Positions 39,001 to 46,999 of a stretch of 64,000 nucleotides of DNA are shown here, piece after piece. A model generated the notes under the pieces. It searched no databases and was not told where the DNA came from. It worked only from the letters and a program-made list of their open reading frames with translations. A program made the position numbers and the translations under genes. The stretch's first letter is position 1; every line of letters begins with the position of its first letter. This DNA is from Vallitalea pronyensis (GTDB lineage Bacteria > Bacillota > Clostridia > Lachnospirales > Vallitaleaceae): the NCBI RefSeq assembly GCF_018141445.1, contig NZ_CP058649.1, positions 5,041,001 to 5,105,000 on the forward strand, written 5' to 3'.

Positions 39001-39626
39001 CCGGCGATTCCTGCAACATGGGTACCATGTCCAGAGAAATCGTCTGATGGTACCACTTCCAGCATATCAAATTTGTCCCCTGCTTCTAATGCGCTGTTTA
39101 TATCATCTGAAGTGTAGATAGAACCTTCTGAAAACCCTGGTGGTGGATTTCCTGGTATGGTTTGATCCCATAGACTGGCAATTCTTGTTGTACCATCTTC
39201 ATTGCGAAAATCTGGATGGGAATAATCAATGCCTGAATCCAAGATACCTAATAGCACGCCTTCTCCTTGTAGACCGTAAACATTTTGAACAGTGGCAATA
39301 CAAGCAGAACTGAGACTTGTATCGAGAGCAAAATATAAACGACTAGGTTTCTCCACAAATTCAATTTGAGGAAAAGTTGCAAAAGCATCTATATTTTCCT
39401 GTAAAATCGTAACAATCGCATAATCTTTTGTCAGGATTTCAATATTCTCAGTTAGGGCATTAATATCTTCGTTAGCAATAATATTACCGTTATACTTGAC
39501 AATAATATCCCACATATTGGCTTCCACATCATATCCAACATTAAGGTCCGTTGTAAATTCTCTTTGTCGCTCGTTTAAATTCATGGCAAGATTTAATCGA
39601 TCATCAACCTTTTGGCTATTATTCAT
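36060..39626 (-). CDS. Tandem subtilisin-like (S8) protease, Csp-like, two complete domains
   Basis: 1188 residues holding two S8 units. Unit 1: Asp130 (GILDSGID), His200 (SGHGTHVAG), oxyanion Asn304 (GTGNEG) and Ser514 (SGTSMATPF). Unit 2: Asp726 (GIVDSGID), His794 (TSGHGTFLAG), Asn909 (AAGNEA) and Ser1117 (SGTSVSTA). Each has the Csp-type insert LWDQTI...GF...YT..DIN and a jelly-roll insertion ending FD(M/I)WLP. This layout resembles the CspBA germination protease of Clostridioides difficile (1132 aa), but there one half is a pseudoprotease, while here both look active. There is no signal peptide. AAGGGG precedes the ATG at 39626. A spore germination role is inferred from family only. Confidence 0.85.
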   Translation of the reverse strand: MNNSQKVDDRLNLAMNLNERQREFTTDLNVGYDVEANMWDIIVKYNGNIIANEDINALTENIEILTKDYAIVTILQENIDAFATFPQIEFVEKPSRLYFALDTSLSSACIATVQNVYGLQGEGVLLGILDSGIDYSHPDFRNEDGTTRIASLWDQTIPGNPPPGFSEGSIYTSDDINSALEAGDKFDMLEVVPSDDFSGHGTHVAGIAGGNGRASGGRYKGVAPEAEFIIVKLGNTRDPFPSSVDIMRALVFVIREAEALGKPIAINLSFGNNAGPHDGKSLFETFIDTMADEWKNVIVVGTGNEGDTGLHTNGAVEEDEERTIEIAIFTGEKNMTIQLWKSYSDEMTVEIEAPNGTSSGPIKQILGKQQFVLDGTQILLYYGEPSPYNLDQQIYIEMIPTLREFITEGVWKIKLRGINIVSGVFDMWLPSSVGKQTKFLKPTIERTLTMPSTATKAITVGAYNSATSSLAPFSGRGFTRPSNVMTIKPDLVAPGVDITAPVPGGGYDTFSGTSMATPFVTGSAALLMEWGIVQGNDPYLYGEKIKSYLQRAARRNFQLFDYPSMATGYGVLCLANVFDNLSGQAVDTLETYAKMNQSSHYTQYNPSGLEKHHELNETRIDDDSNLEECKTAIISDDYLDLLVEYEELDDIYETYEPTCVQIINPAYAIVHISRNGACLIDADLSHIPQIYGPYARSALDTSGILTFHDQPFVPLLGSGVLIGIVDSGIDYNDDIFKYENNTTKIVGLWDQTIAEGPPPEGFSYGTVYTEEQINEALNAEDPLSVVPSVDTSGHGTFLAGMAAGRQDPNGSFVGAAPDASLVVVKLKQAKQCFRDFYLIDDDVEIYQDTDMMLGLKYITEMADKLHMPVAIIVGLGSNQGAHDGTSIMETYVQSLAQRNGNAIIVAAGNEANLAHHYRGQFTEEEESKNVEIKVAPNESGFTMTIWSNAPDKISLSVTSPTGEVIERIPATLTAKEEVKLLLERTVIFIEYQLSEARTGDEAIFIRMVEPTEGIWTFTLYGDLIINGRFDIWLPREGWIDKETQFLQPDPYTTVTDPSTTIGVITVGAYNHQTGSLYLPSGRGLTRDYAQKPDLVAPGVGVVGPLPNNQFGPMSGTSVSTAITAGAAALLLEWGIVQGNDSVMDTNDVRNYLIRGATRTSARDYPNREWGYGELNLLGSFEAIRGTRQ

Positions 39627-39785
39627 ATTGACCCCTTTTAGTATCTTCATTAAAGTCTATGAAAAAAAAGAGAATTTATTTGTATAAAATACATGTTATT
39701 GCTAAATAATATGAAAGACATAGTTCCTATGTCCACTTTTTGACCTACCAACACTGGTAAAAATACAAAATAACTATCCTCCCTT

Positions 39786-39810
39786 AAAAACGGCCTATTG
39801 GCCGTTTTTT
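39786..39810. terminator. Strong bidirectional terminator with no gene ending nearby
   Basis: AAAAACGGCC, loop TATT, GGCCGTTTTTT: perfect stem with T runs on both strands. It lies between two divergent gene starts, so it must end a leader or small RNA rather than a known gene. Confidence 0.85.
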
Positions 39811-39890
39811 ACTGTTTTATAATTAAATCTAAATAGACACGGGATATTTCCAGCTTTTGAAATGATCGCGTTTATCCTCTATAAAACAAT

Positions 39891-39919
39891 TTGACTTTCA
39901 TTTTTTTATGAAATATACT
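39891..39919 (+). promoter_or_regulatory. Sigma-A promoter of the 67-aa membrane protein
   Basis: TTGACT (39891-39896), a 17-bp spacer, TATACT (39914-39919), 48 bp before the ATG. Confidence 0.75.
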
Positions 39920-39966
39920 TATGAGTAAATGAGTTTCTCCATTAATACATGGATTGAGGTGATGAT

Positions 39967-40170
39967 ATGTCCAAATTAAAAAGATTGGCATACCTAAGTG
40001 TGGTTTTCGTCTTGTTAGGTCTCTATGCTGTAGCTATATATTATGCGCTATCCAATAATAAAAACAGTGGTGAAATTGTTGTCTATTGTTTCGCCTCAAC
40101 TTTTGTTCTTTCCGTCTTTATTACCGTGTTGTTGCGTGTTAAAAAGTATTTGGATCAAAAAGACAGCTAA
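39967..40170 (+). CDS. Small membrane protein of unknown function
   Basis: 67 residues with two hydrophobic segments: AYLSVVFVLLGLYAVAIYYAL (about 8-28) and IVVYCFASTFVLSVFITVLL (about 37-56). Positive residues sit at both ends (SKLKR, RVKKYLDQKDS), suggesting a helical hairpin with both termini inside. GAGGTGATGAT lies before the ATG and a good promoter before that, so it is probably expressed. No family is recognised. It ends before the hairpin repeat at 40198-40319. Confidence 0.7.
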   Translation: MSKLKRLAYLSVVFVLLGLYAVAIYYALSNNKNSGEIVVYCFASTFVLSVFITVLLRVKKYLDQKDS

Positions 40171-40197
40171 ATAAAAAGCGTGCTAGTCAATCAAAAA

Positions 40198-40319
40198 AAA
40201 AAGGGGCTGTCAGAAAATACATTTTAGGATACTTAATGGCCTAGGAAGATATACTTCGCTTTCGCATAATACTGTATATCTCCCATGTAGTATCGTGAGA
40301 TGATTTTCGGACAGCCCTT
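40198..40319. repeat. Long palindromic terminator-type repeat
   Basis: AAGGGGCTGTCAGAAAAT at the left end pairs with ATTTTCGGACAGCCCTT at the right end. An inner stem GGAAGATATAC / GTATATCTCCC fills much of the 80-bp middle. A run of Ts follows on the minus strand, so it ends the gene at 40326; on the plus strand it follows the small membrane gene. AAAATACATTTTAGGA inside is shared with 17881-17920. Confidence 0.75.
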
Positions 40320-40325
40320 GCTTAT

Positions 40326-40946
40326 TTATATAATGCGTTCAATAATTCTGTCTTCATGGTCTTTGGATGTGACTCTATCCAAGAAAATGTCAAATGAACT
40401 TTCCATGATATAGACGATTTCTATTAATTCTTCCACATGATGATACGCAAAATATTCTTCTATATGGCAAGCTTTCATGCTCTTTTCTAATTCAACATCA
40501 AGGACTTGTTCTTCAAGTTCTTGAGCCATTTGCAAACTATCTAATGATGTTAACGCATGGGTTATTATGAGTTTTAAATAAGCTTTTTTTACTGCATAAT
40601 AGTAAGCTAATTGAATAAAACTAAAGCGATCTAATACCATATGAGTCGTTTCAATACATAATTCGCAAAGCACGATAAGAGCATCTTCTTCTGTCACTTG
40701 ATGTTCTTTTAAGTACTTATAAATAGCATGTATTGCCTGTGCAAAATCTAAATATACCATATATATGTTCTGAAATCTATGTGTTTCATTTTTTAATTTT
40801 TCATACATGCAATAAATATCTTCCACATATGTAGCCATATTTTCTTCCATAAGTACTCTTGAAAATAACGCTTCACTTTCTTGTAAAACCTGTTTAAATC
40901 GAATCTTTAACATTCCTGCACACATATCCTCTCTAATCGAAACCAT
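40326..40946 (-). CDS. Helical protein of unknown function
   Basis: Up to 206 residues, almost entirely predicted helical by inspection, acidic, with heptad-like stretches (MARY-like patterns such as YVEDIYCMYEKLKNE; LQMAQELEEQVLDVELEKSM). There is no signal peptide or clear membrane helix. Several starts are possible: ATG at 40946 has no ribosome site, ATG at 40925 follows AGAGAGG too closely, and ATG at 40913 is also possible. It is a lone gene ended by the repeat at 40198-40319. No family or function is recognised. Confidence 0.6.
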   Translation of the reverse strand: MVSIREDMCAGMLKIRFKQVLQESEALFSRVLMEENMATYVEDIYCMYEKLKNETHRFQNIYMVYLDFAQAIHAIYKYLKEHQVTEEDALIVLCELCIETTHMVLDRFSFIQLAYYYAVKKAYLKLIITHALTSLDSLQMAQELEEQVLDVELEKSMKACHIEEYFAYHHVEELIEIVYIMESSFDIFLDRVTSKDHEDRIIERII

Positions 40947-41278
40947 AATAAGGGGTCACAATCATTATATATATGCAATTCCCTATAAAAATATGACAAT
41001 TTTTTGAAAAATAATATATAACTGTAATATTTCGCTACTGTTTAATCCATCACAAAAGTAAAATAATTTATGAGGTAATTATACAAATCAACTTCTAAAA
41101 TAACTTCATCAAAGGTAATATCCTATTAAAAAAGGACCATCACATCAAGCTTTACATGTTGTTAATGTTTTTTTCAAAGTATAATAGGTCATCTATTATG
41201 TTGTTCCACATTAACGTTGCGTCTTGACACGATAGGCCTTTCACTTCCATCTACTATTATTATCGGCTATCTGTGCAT
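40947..41278. other. Intergenic region without a recognisable gene
   Basis: 332 AT-rich bases between the unknown helical protein and the end of the cobalamin ATPase gene. A small inverted repeat (ATAATAG, 5-base loop, CTATTAT; 41181-41199) is present without a T run. No convincing open frame, RNA or promoter was found. Confidence 0.5.
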
Positions 41279-42055
41279 TTATTTAACAACTACTTTTTTG
41301 TCTTTCATTGTAGGGTGGTCAATCAGTTCTACATCTACGGCATAGACATCTTTTATGGATGTTTTGGTTATGACATCTTCCGGTTTACCTGCACCATAGA
41401 TTGCGCCATCTTTCAACATAAATATCTGGTCGCTATAACGCATGGCAATATTCAGATCATGAACAATATTAATAACCGTTATGCCTTTTGTTTTGCATAA
41501 ATCATAGACCAATTCACTGATTTCATATTGGTAGCCTATGTCCAAATGAGATATGGGTTCATCCAGTAACATGATTTCTGTCTCTTGTGCAATGGCTCGA
41601 GCTAAGATGACACGCTGTAGCTCGCCACCACTTAATTGAGTTATTTTTTTATCGCGAAAGGCATAAACACCTGTTTCTTTCATGGCTTTGACAACGGACT
41701 CTTCATCCACGGTGTTCGCTTTACCAAATCGAGACGTGTAGGGTGCTCTCCCCATCATCACAATATCATATACAGAAAATTCATATTGCATATCTGTTAT
41801 TTGAGGTACTACCGATACACGTTTAGCCATATCTTTTGGCTTAAGCTTATCAATGTCATCACCATTAATAAATACACGCTTATGTTCTGTTGGTAATAGA
41901 CGAGCAATGAGTTTCAGCAAAGTGGTCTTTCCAGAGCCATTAGGACCAATGATGCTATAGAATAACCCTTTCTTCATCTGAATGGACAAATTCTCCAATA
42001 TGCTTCTTTCGCCGTAACTAAAATCTAATTTTTCTGTTTGAACCACACAATTCAT
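41279..42055 (-). CDS. btuD: Cobalamin/iron-siderophore ABC transporter ATPase (BtuD/FecE type)
   Basis: About 258 residues with Walker A GPNGSGKTT, signature LSGGELQRVILARAI, Walker B IMLLDEPISHLD and H-loop VHDLNIAM. The family pattern (YDIVMMGRAPYTSRFG) is typical of FecE/BtuD. AAGGG lies 8 bases before the ATG at 42055; a GTG at 42064 is less likely. It is the last gene of a three-gene importer operon whose leader has a cobalamin riboswitch, so corrinoid is the likely cargo. Confidence 0.88.
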   Translation of the reverse strand: MNCVVQTEKLDFSYGERSILENLSIQMKKGLFYSIIGPNGSGKTTLLKLIARLLPTEHKRVFINGDDIDKLKPKDMAKRVSVVPQITDMQYEFSVYDIVMMGRAPYTSRFGKANTVDEESVVKAMKETGVYAFRDKKITQLSGGELQRVILARAIAQETEIMLLDEPISHLDIGYQYEISELVYDLCKTKGITVINIVHDLNIAMRYSDQIFMLKDGAIYGAGKPEDVITKTSIKDVYAVDVELIDHPTMKDKKVVVK

Positions 42056-42084
42056 AGACTTCACCCTTTTAATGTCCTATTTAT

Positions 42085-43143
42085 TTATACCATTTTTTTC
42101 TTACTCTGGTAGAGTAAACCTAAGAAAAATGGTACACCGAATAACGATGTAATAATACCCACAGATAACTCTGCTGGTGAAATAACTGTACGTGCAATGG
42201 TGTCGCAAATCACCATAAATATACCACCGACAATCATGGCAAGAGGTATCAAACGCTTATGGTTAGGGCCACTTAGTATCCTAACGGTATGGGGAATAAT
42301 TAACCCCACAAAGGCTATAATGCCACTTGCGGATACCACTACGGCTACCATTAACGAGGAGACACATAGTATGATTTTCTTGGTACGATGGACATGAATA
42401 CCTAAGGTACTTGCATCATCATCACCAAGGAGCATAATGTTAAGTTCCTTAGAATACATCCACAAGATAGCAGAACCGATCACCACAACGGGTATAATGA
42501 GCATGACTTCACTCCATTTGGATGCATTAAAACTACCTAATGTCCACAAATAGACACTCTCTAATTTATGCCGATTCAGAATCATCAACAATGAAATCAA
42601 TGCAGAAAATAGATAGTTAATGGATATCCCTGCTAATAGTAAAGTGGTGGTGGGTAATTTCTTTTGTATGGCTGCTATCTTCAGCACAACAAGTACCGTA
42701 ACCAAAGCGCCAAAAAAAGCACATATACTCACCCCAGTAAACCCAAATACATTACTGCTCAAGTTAAGGATTAATCCGATGGTTGCACCGAGGGCAGCAC
42801 CTGATGAAATACCAATAACAAACGGGTCTGCCATAGGATTTTTGAATACACCTTGAAAAGCACATCCAACAATAGCCAGTGCAGCACCTGTAAACAAGGC
42901 TACGATAATACGAGGCAGTCGTAAATCCATAATAATCGTTACATGAGACGCTTTAATACCATCTAACGATATAATCTGATCAAGTTTTGGAATATGATGT
43001 CCCACGATCTTTAAGGTGTTCATAAAATTAACGTTTACCGCCCCAAAACCAAGAGCCAAGAGCACAACCAATATCATCATAACCAATGTTAATATAATTA
43101 AGTTCATATTCATGTAGCTTTTTTTTACCATATGTCTACCCAC
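42085..43143 (-). CDS. btuC: Cobalamin/iron ABC transporter permease (BtuC/FecCD type)
   Basis: About 352 residues with around ten hydrophobic segments and FecCD family hallmarks: LRLPRIIVALFTGAALAIVG, FKNPMADPFVIGISSGAALG and GLIIPHTVRILSGPNHKRLIP. It forms the channel as a dimer. GTG at 43143 has AGGAAAG about 8 bases upstream; ATG at 43131 is the alternative. It lies between the binding-protein and ATPase genes with gaps under 40 bp. Confidence 0.9.
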   Translation of the reverse strand: MGRHMVKKSYMNMNLIILTLVMMILVVLLALGFGAVNVNFMNTLKIVGHHIPKLDQIISLDGIKASHVTIIMDLRLPRIIVALFTGAALAIVGCAFQGVFKNPMADPFVIGISSGAALGATIGLILNLSSNVFGFTGVSICAFFGALVTVLVVLKIAAIQKKLPTTTLLLAGISINYLFSALISLLMILNRHKLESVYLWTLGSFNASKWSEVMLIIPVVVIGSAILWMYSKELNIMLLGDDDASTLGIHVHRTKKIILCVSSLMVAVVVSASGIIAFVGLIIPHTVRILSGPNHKRLIPLAMIVGGIFMVICDTIARTVISPAELSVGIITSLFGVPFFLGLLYQSKKKMV

Positions 43144-43179
43144 TTTGTTATCTTTCCTAAGTCGTTTATTGCATGTTCA

Positions 43180-44232
43180 TTACTCTTTGCCAATATCAAT
43201 TTTTGCTGCTTCTGGATGGAATATCTCTACTAATCGTGCAAAACCATCTGCCAACCTTGGTCCTTGTCTAAAAAATAGATTTTCATCCACTTCATATAAA
43301 TGACCTTCTTTAACAGCTGTTAATGTTTTATAACCTTCTAATCCTTCAATTTGCTGTTTACTATTGTATGAAGAAGAACACATCAGGTACTGAGGATCTT
43401 TCTCCACTAATTTCTCAATACTATAACTCCACATGGTACCGTCTGCAGCTGCATTCTCTGCACCAGCCATTTCAATGAGTTGACCAAGGAACGTATCGCC
43501 TGTAGCTGCAAAATCACCATATTCACCAAATCCTGTGATAAAATAAGCCGTAGGCTTTTCAAGATCAGCCACTGCTTTGGTATATTGGTCAAAGATTTCT
43601 TTCATCTTCGTTACCAAATCTTCTGTCTCCTGTGTACGATTAACCACTTGACCAATGGTTGTCATATAACCATATACACCCTCAAGATTTTCATTCCATG
43701 ATAAGGCAACCACCTTTACACCTTGCTCATTTAATTGAGCAACGGATTCATCATTCACATGGGAAGAAGCAAATACCACATCGGCTCCTGATTCAATGAT
43801 CTTCTCTATATTGGGTTCAGTTAAACTCCCTATGGATTCAATGGATAATACGTCACTTGGATAATCACAATAATCTGTTCTTCCAATGACTTTATCACCT
43901 ACGCCTATTGCGAAAAGGGTTTCTGTCATTTCTGGTGAAATGGAGATGATCTTTTCTGGTTCTTGTTCAATGACAACATCTTTTCCAAAACGATCTTGTA
44001 TGGTTATGGGGTAATAGTCACCCTCAGCTTCATCTGATGCGTTTTCTTGATCTTCTGTTGTATCCTTCTCTTGTTGCTCATCTTGCGCTTTATCCTCTTC
44101 TTGTTCAACCGGATTATTAGCATCTTGATAGGTATCATCTGTTGCCTTCTTCTCACCACAAGCAACTAAACCGAATACCATTAGCCCAACGATTAATAAT
44201 ATGGATATCCATAATCTTATCCCTTTTTTCAT
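43180..44232 (-). CDS. btuF: Cobalamin-type ABC substrate-binding lipoprotein (BtuF-like)
   Basis: A 350-residue lipoprotein: signal RLWISILLIVGLMVFGLVAC (Cys about 25), then an unusually acidic Gln/Glu/Asp linker of about 45 residues. The class III binding-protein fold follows (VVIEQEPEKIISISPEMTET, VIGRTDYCDYP, IIESGADVVFASS). AAGGAGG precedes the ATG. The gene follows a cobalamin riboswitch and terminator, which supports vitamin B12 or a related corrinoid over iron siderophores. Confidence 0.88.
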   Translation of the reverse strand: MKKGIRLWISILLIVGLMVFGLVACGEKKATDDTYQDANNPVEQEEDKAQDEQQEKDTTEDQENASDEAEGDYYPITIQDRFGKDVVIEQEPEKIISISPEMTETLFAIGVGDKVIGRTDYCDYPSDVLSIESIGSLTEPNIEKIIESGADVVFASSHVNDESVAQLNEQGVKVVALSWNENLEGVYGYMTTIGQVVNRTQETEDLVTKMKEIFDQYTKAVADLEKPTAYFITGFGEYGDFAATGDTFLGQLIEMAGAENAAADGTMWSYSIEKLVEKDPQYLMCSSSYNSKQQIEGLEGYKTLTAVKEGHLYEVDENLFFRQGPRLADGFARLVEIFHPEAAKIDIGKE

Positions 44233-44333
44233 GTTACATGTCCTCCTTATACTTTCCTCTTTTTGATTTTACTGCTTTCATGGTAGTGTCTTGTTATTGA
44301 AAAGCATAGGTAACAGTAGCGTATTATATCAAT

Positions 44334-44357
44334 AAAAAAACTGTGCATCGGCACAGT
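44334..44357 (-). terminator. Riboswitch-associated intrinsic terminator
   Basis: On the minus strand ACTGTGC, loop CGAT, GCACAGT, then TTTTTTT. It lies between the cobalamin riboswitch and btuF, so it is the likely OFF structure of the switch. Confidence 0.85.
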
Positions 44358-44407
44358 AGATTATTCATTCTTATGTTATCTACACCTTCCCACCGAAAGC
44401 TTAAAAC

Positions 44408-44566
44408 GTTTAAAAGGCAGGTTTCCTGACTCATGGTTCATCTTACTTTCTCGCCTTCTCGGTTTCCCAATGGCTTATGAGATTTCATCACCAATTACAG
44501 TAGCGGGGGCTGTAGTGGATTTTAACCACTTTCCCTTTTAACTTGTGTTGACAAGCACCTTTTACT
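44408..44566 (-). ncRNA. Cobalamin riboswitch
   Basis: On the minus strand the leader contains the conserved core: GGGAAAGTGGTTAAAATCC, then CCCCCGCTACTGTAATTGG, and near the 3' end the B12 box GAGTCAGGAAACCTGCC (44432-44416). These match the cobalamin riboswitch consensus. The aptamer lies about 180 bases before btuF and is followed by a terminator, implying transcriptional shut-off when cobalamin is plentiful. Outer ends are approximate. Confidence 0.93.
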
Positions 44567-44683
44567 ATGAAATTGTATCTTCTAGTTTTACTAGATACCT
44601 TCATTATAAGCCGTAATGAGAATATGTCAAGAAGAAATTGTTTAATAGGACAACAAATATACCCTGTCAATATCTGCATGGTA

Positions 44684-46006
44684 TTAATCATTCCCTTTTA
44701 TCTTCTTAAAATGTTCCTTAATCGTCTTCTCATAACCCTGTTCAGTTATATGGTAATATTCCTTACCCACTAATTCATCGGGCAGGTATTGCTGGTCCAC
44801 ATAGTGGTTTTCAAAATTATGAGCATATTGATAGCCAATGCCATGACCTAAGTCTCTGGCTCCCCCATAACTGGCATCTTGTAAATATGGCGGTATGGTA
44901 TGCACTTGTATACGTTTTACATCTTCTAATGCTTTGTTAATGGCCACATATGCTGCATTGCTTTTAGGTGCGCAAGCCACATAGGTAGCTGCCTGTGATA
45001 AAATAATGCGTCCTTCAGGCATGCCGATAAAGTTAACGGCATCTGCCGCTGCCATGGCTACTTGAATGGCGTTAGGATCTGCATTACCTACATCTTCCGC
45101 CGCACAGATGACAATACGTCTTGCAATAAATTTGGGGTCTTCTCCTGCATAGATCATCTTTGCCAGATAGTAAACGGCTGCATCTGGGTCGGACCCCCGC
45201 ATGCTTTTTATAAAAGCTGATATGGTGTCATAATGATTATCGCCATCTTTATCGTAATGAATGACTCTCTTTTGGATGCATTCACTGGCCACATCTAAGT
45301 CAATATGAATGATGCCTTGTCCATTAGGCTCTGTTGTCAAGATACCTAATTCTATAGCATTCAGTGCTGCTCTTGCATCACCATTAGCCCGATCAGCTAA
45401 GAAATCAAGGGCATCTTCTTCAATATGGGCTTCTATATTCCCCATCCCTTTCTCTTTATCCGTGACAGCTCGACGTATAAGTATACGTATCGCTTCCTTG
45501 GATAGTGGTTTTAATTCAAATATCCTTGACCTGGATACCAAGGCATTATTCACTTCAAAATATGGATTCTCTGTGGTTGCACCGATGAGTGTGATGGTAC
45601 CATCTTCCACATAAGGCAATAGTGCATCTTGTTGTGCTTTATTAAATCGATGAATCTCATCAATAAATAGGATGGTCTTACCTAAAGTCATGCCTAACCT
45701 GCTGGATGCTTCTTCCACTACTTTCTGGATATCCTTTTTACCAGCCACCGTTGCATTAAGTTGAACAAATTCAGATTTTGTTGTGTTGGCAATAACCTTT
45801 GCCAAGGTGGTTTTACCTGTTCCAGGTGGGCCATAGAAAATTAAGGAGCCAAGCTTGTCTGCTTTGATGGCTCTATAAAGCAATTTTCCTTTTCCTATAA
45901 TATGTTCTTGTCCCACAACCTCTTCAATGGTGGTAGGTCGTAATCTTGCAGCTAAGGGTGACTCTGTTTCTAATGTTTTTTCCCGCATCATATCAAATAA
46001 ATCCAT
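44684..46006 (-). CDS. rarA: Replication-associated recombination protein A (MgsA/RarA AAA+ ATPase)
   Basis: A 440-residue protein. SPLAARLRPTTIEEVVGQEHIIG begins the RarA family pattern; Walker A is GPPGTGKTTLA, Walker B TILFIDEIHRFNKAQQD, sensor 1 GATTENPYF and the Arg finger in LVSRSRIFEL. The C-terminal tetramerisation region has MRGSDPDAAVYYLAKM and YGGARDLGHGIGYQYAH. It acts at stalled replication forks. GAGGCG precedes the ATG. It is a single-gene unit upstream of the cobalamin leader. Confidence 0.95.
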   Translation of the reverse strand: MDLFDMMREKTLETESPLAARLRPTTIEEVVGQEHIIGKGKLLYRAIKADKLGSLIFYGPPGTGKTTLAKVIANTTKSEFVQLNATVAGKKDIQKVVEEASSRLGMTLGKTILFIDEIHRFNKAQQDALLPYVEDGTITLIGATTENPYFEVNNALVSRSRIFELKPLSKEAIRILIRRAVTDKEKGMGNIEAHIEEDALDFLADRANGDARAALNAIELGILTTEPNGQGIIHIDLDVASECIQKRVIHYDKDGDNHYDTISAFIKSMRGSDPDAAVYYLAKMIYAGEDPKFIARRIVICAAEDVGNADPNAIQVAMAAADAVNFIGMPEGRIILSQAATYVACAPKSNAAYVAINKALEDVKRIQVHTIPPYLQDASYGGARDLGHGIGYQYAHNFENHYVDQQYLPDELVGKEYYHITEQGYEKTIKEHFKKIKGND

Positions 46007-46255
46007 GTCTATCGCCTCTATTCTTCAAAATCCTTCACCCTTCATTCAATGTTTTCTAGAAATATATGCAATGGCCTTATTCTGTAAATAATTCCATAAA
46101 AACATGTCCAATTATCCATGAAGTAAAATATATTAAACTATAGGGTAAAGTTTATATTATCTTTCCTTTACTATATTTATGTTTACAGTCTTATCAATAA
46201 TAGGTTTATTATACCACAAGTTGGTGTTCTATTAATATGCCTTCTATGTTTTAAC

Positions 46256-46284
46256 TTGACAAAATAATCAACTTGTTTTATAGT
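46256..46284 (+). promoter_or_regulatory. Sigma-A promoter of the TrmB-lysA unit
   Basis: TTGACA (46256-46261), a 17-bp spacer and TATAGT (46279-46284), 35 bp before the ATG of the regulator. Confidence 0.85.
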
Positions 46285-46305
46285 AGTTCTATATAGAAAC
46301 ACTAT
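46280..46305. promoter_or_regulatory. Palindromic operator over the -10 box and start site
   Basis: A 26-bp near-perfect palindrome: ATAGT, two bases, TTCTATATAGAA, two bases, ACTAT. It covers the -10 box and likely start site of the TrmB-type gene, as expected for autorepression. Confidence 0.6.
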
Positions 46306-46318
46306 CCGAGGTGATAAA

Positions 46319-46999
46319 ATGGAACTTATAACAGCATTAAAAAATATTGGATTCACCCAACAAGAATCTATTATCTATATAACCTTGTGTAAACACGGTG
46401 AATTAACCGGTTATGAAGCTGCTAAGTTATCCGGTATTTCACGTTCCAATGCTTATGCTGCTTTATCTAGCCTTGTTGATAAAGGAAGCGCTTATATTAT
46501 AGAAGGAACTTCTATTAAATACATTGCGGTTACCAAAGATGAATTAATCAACAATGCCACAAGGTCTTTTAATGAAAATCTTAGCATTATAAAAGAAAGT
46601 TTAGATTACAACCCCATTACCAATGACCCCTATGTAACCATCACCAATCCGAACCATGTTATCGATAAAATTAAAAATATGATTATGACATCCAATCATC
46701 GCTTATATTTTAGTGCAACGAACGAAATCATTCATACGTTTCATCATGAACTGGTGGATGCTGCTGACCGTCAGATTAAAATTGTGATTTTGTCACCAGA
46801 AGAGCCTGATTGTCATTATGATATACATCATCCGACGTATAGTCATGAATCATTAAAGTTGATTGTTGATACGGAAGAAGTCATTACAGGTACGCTGAAC
46901 CAAGCACTTTATTCCCGTAATAAAACATTGGTAAGACTCATACGGGAAGCGATTATTAACGAAATAGAACTCATCAATAGAAGGACCAACAAAGAATAA
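46319..46999 (+). CDS. TrmB-family transcriptional regulator
   Basis: A 226-residue protein. The N-terminal winged helix has the TrmB pattern LKNIGFTQQESIIYITLCKHGELTGYE (about 7-33) and SGISRSNAYAALSSLVDKG. The C-terminal domain (about 105-225) resembles the phospholipase-D-like sensor part of TrmB proteins (SNHRLYFSATNEIIHTF). GAGGTGATAAA precedes the ATG. It is 45 bp upstream of lysA on the same strand and has a palindrome over its own promoter. TrmB members usually sense sugars; linkage to lysA is unusual, and the effector is unknown. Confidence 0.85.
   Translation: MELITALKNIGFTQQESIIYITLCKHGELTGYEAAKLSGISRSNAYAALSSLVDKGSAYIIEGTSIKYIAVTKDELINNATRSFNENLSIIKESLDYNPITNDPYVTITNPNHVIDKIKNMIMTSNHRLYFSATNEIIHTFHHELVDAADRQIKIVILSPEEPDCHYDIHHPTYSHESLKLIVDTEEVITGTLNQALYSRNKTLVRLIREAIINEIELINRRTNKE

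Larger units (their letters stand above)
39651..39966. other. Intergenic region with orphan terminator and a promoter
   Basis: This 316-bp gap between divergent genes holds short palindromes near 39716-39733 (GACATAG/CTATGTC), the bidirectional hairpin at 39786-39810, and a promoter for the small plus-strand gene. No other coding potential was seen. Confidence 0.6.
46007..46318. other. Divergent intergenic region (rarA / TrmB regulator)
   Basis: 312 bp. The right end carries the promoter and palindrome of the TrmB-type gene. ACAAGTTGG (46217-46225) is roughly the inverse of CAACTTGTT (46269-46277). The rest is AT-rich with no coding signal. Confidence 0.5.

Noticed and set aside
38167-39117. 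Plus-strand frames opposite the tandem subtilase
   Set aside because: Mirror frames of a conserved protease; no motifs or ribosome sites.
39627-39790. Sigma-E-type sporulation promoter for the tandem subtilase
   Set aside because: CATATT and CATGTATT resemble sigma-E elements, but the spacing is 12 bp and the -10 match is poor; not enough to report.
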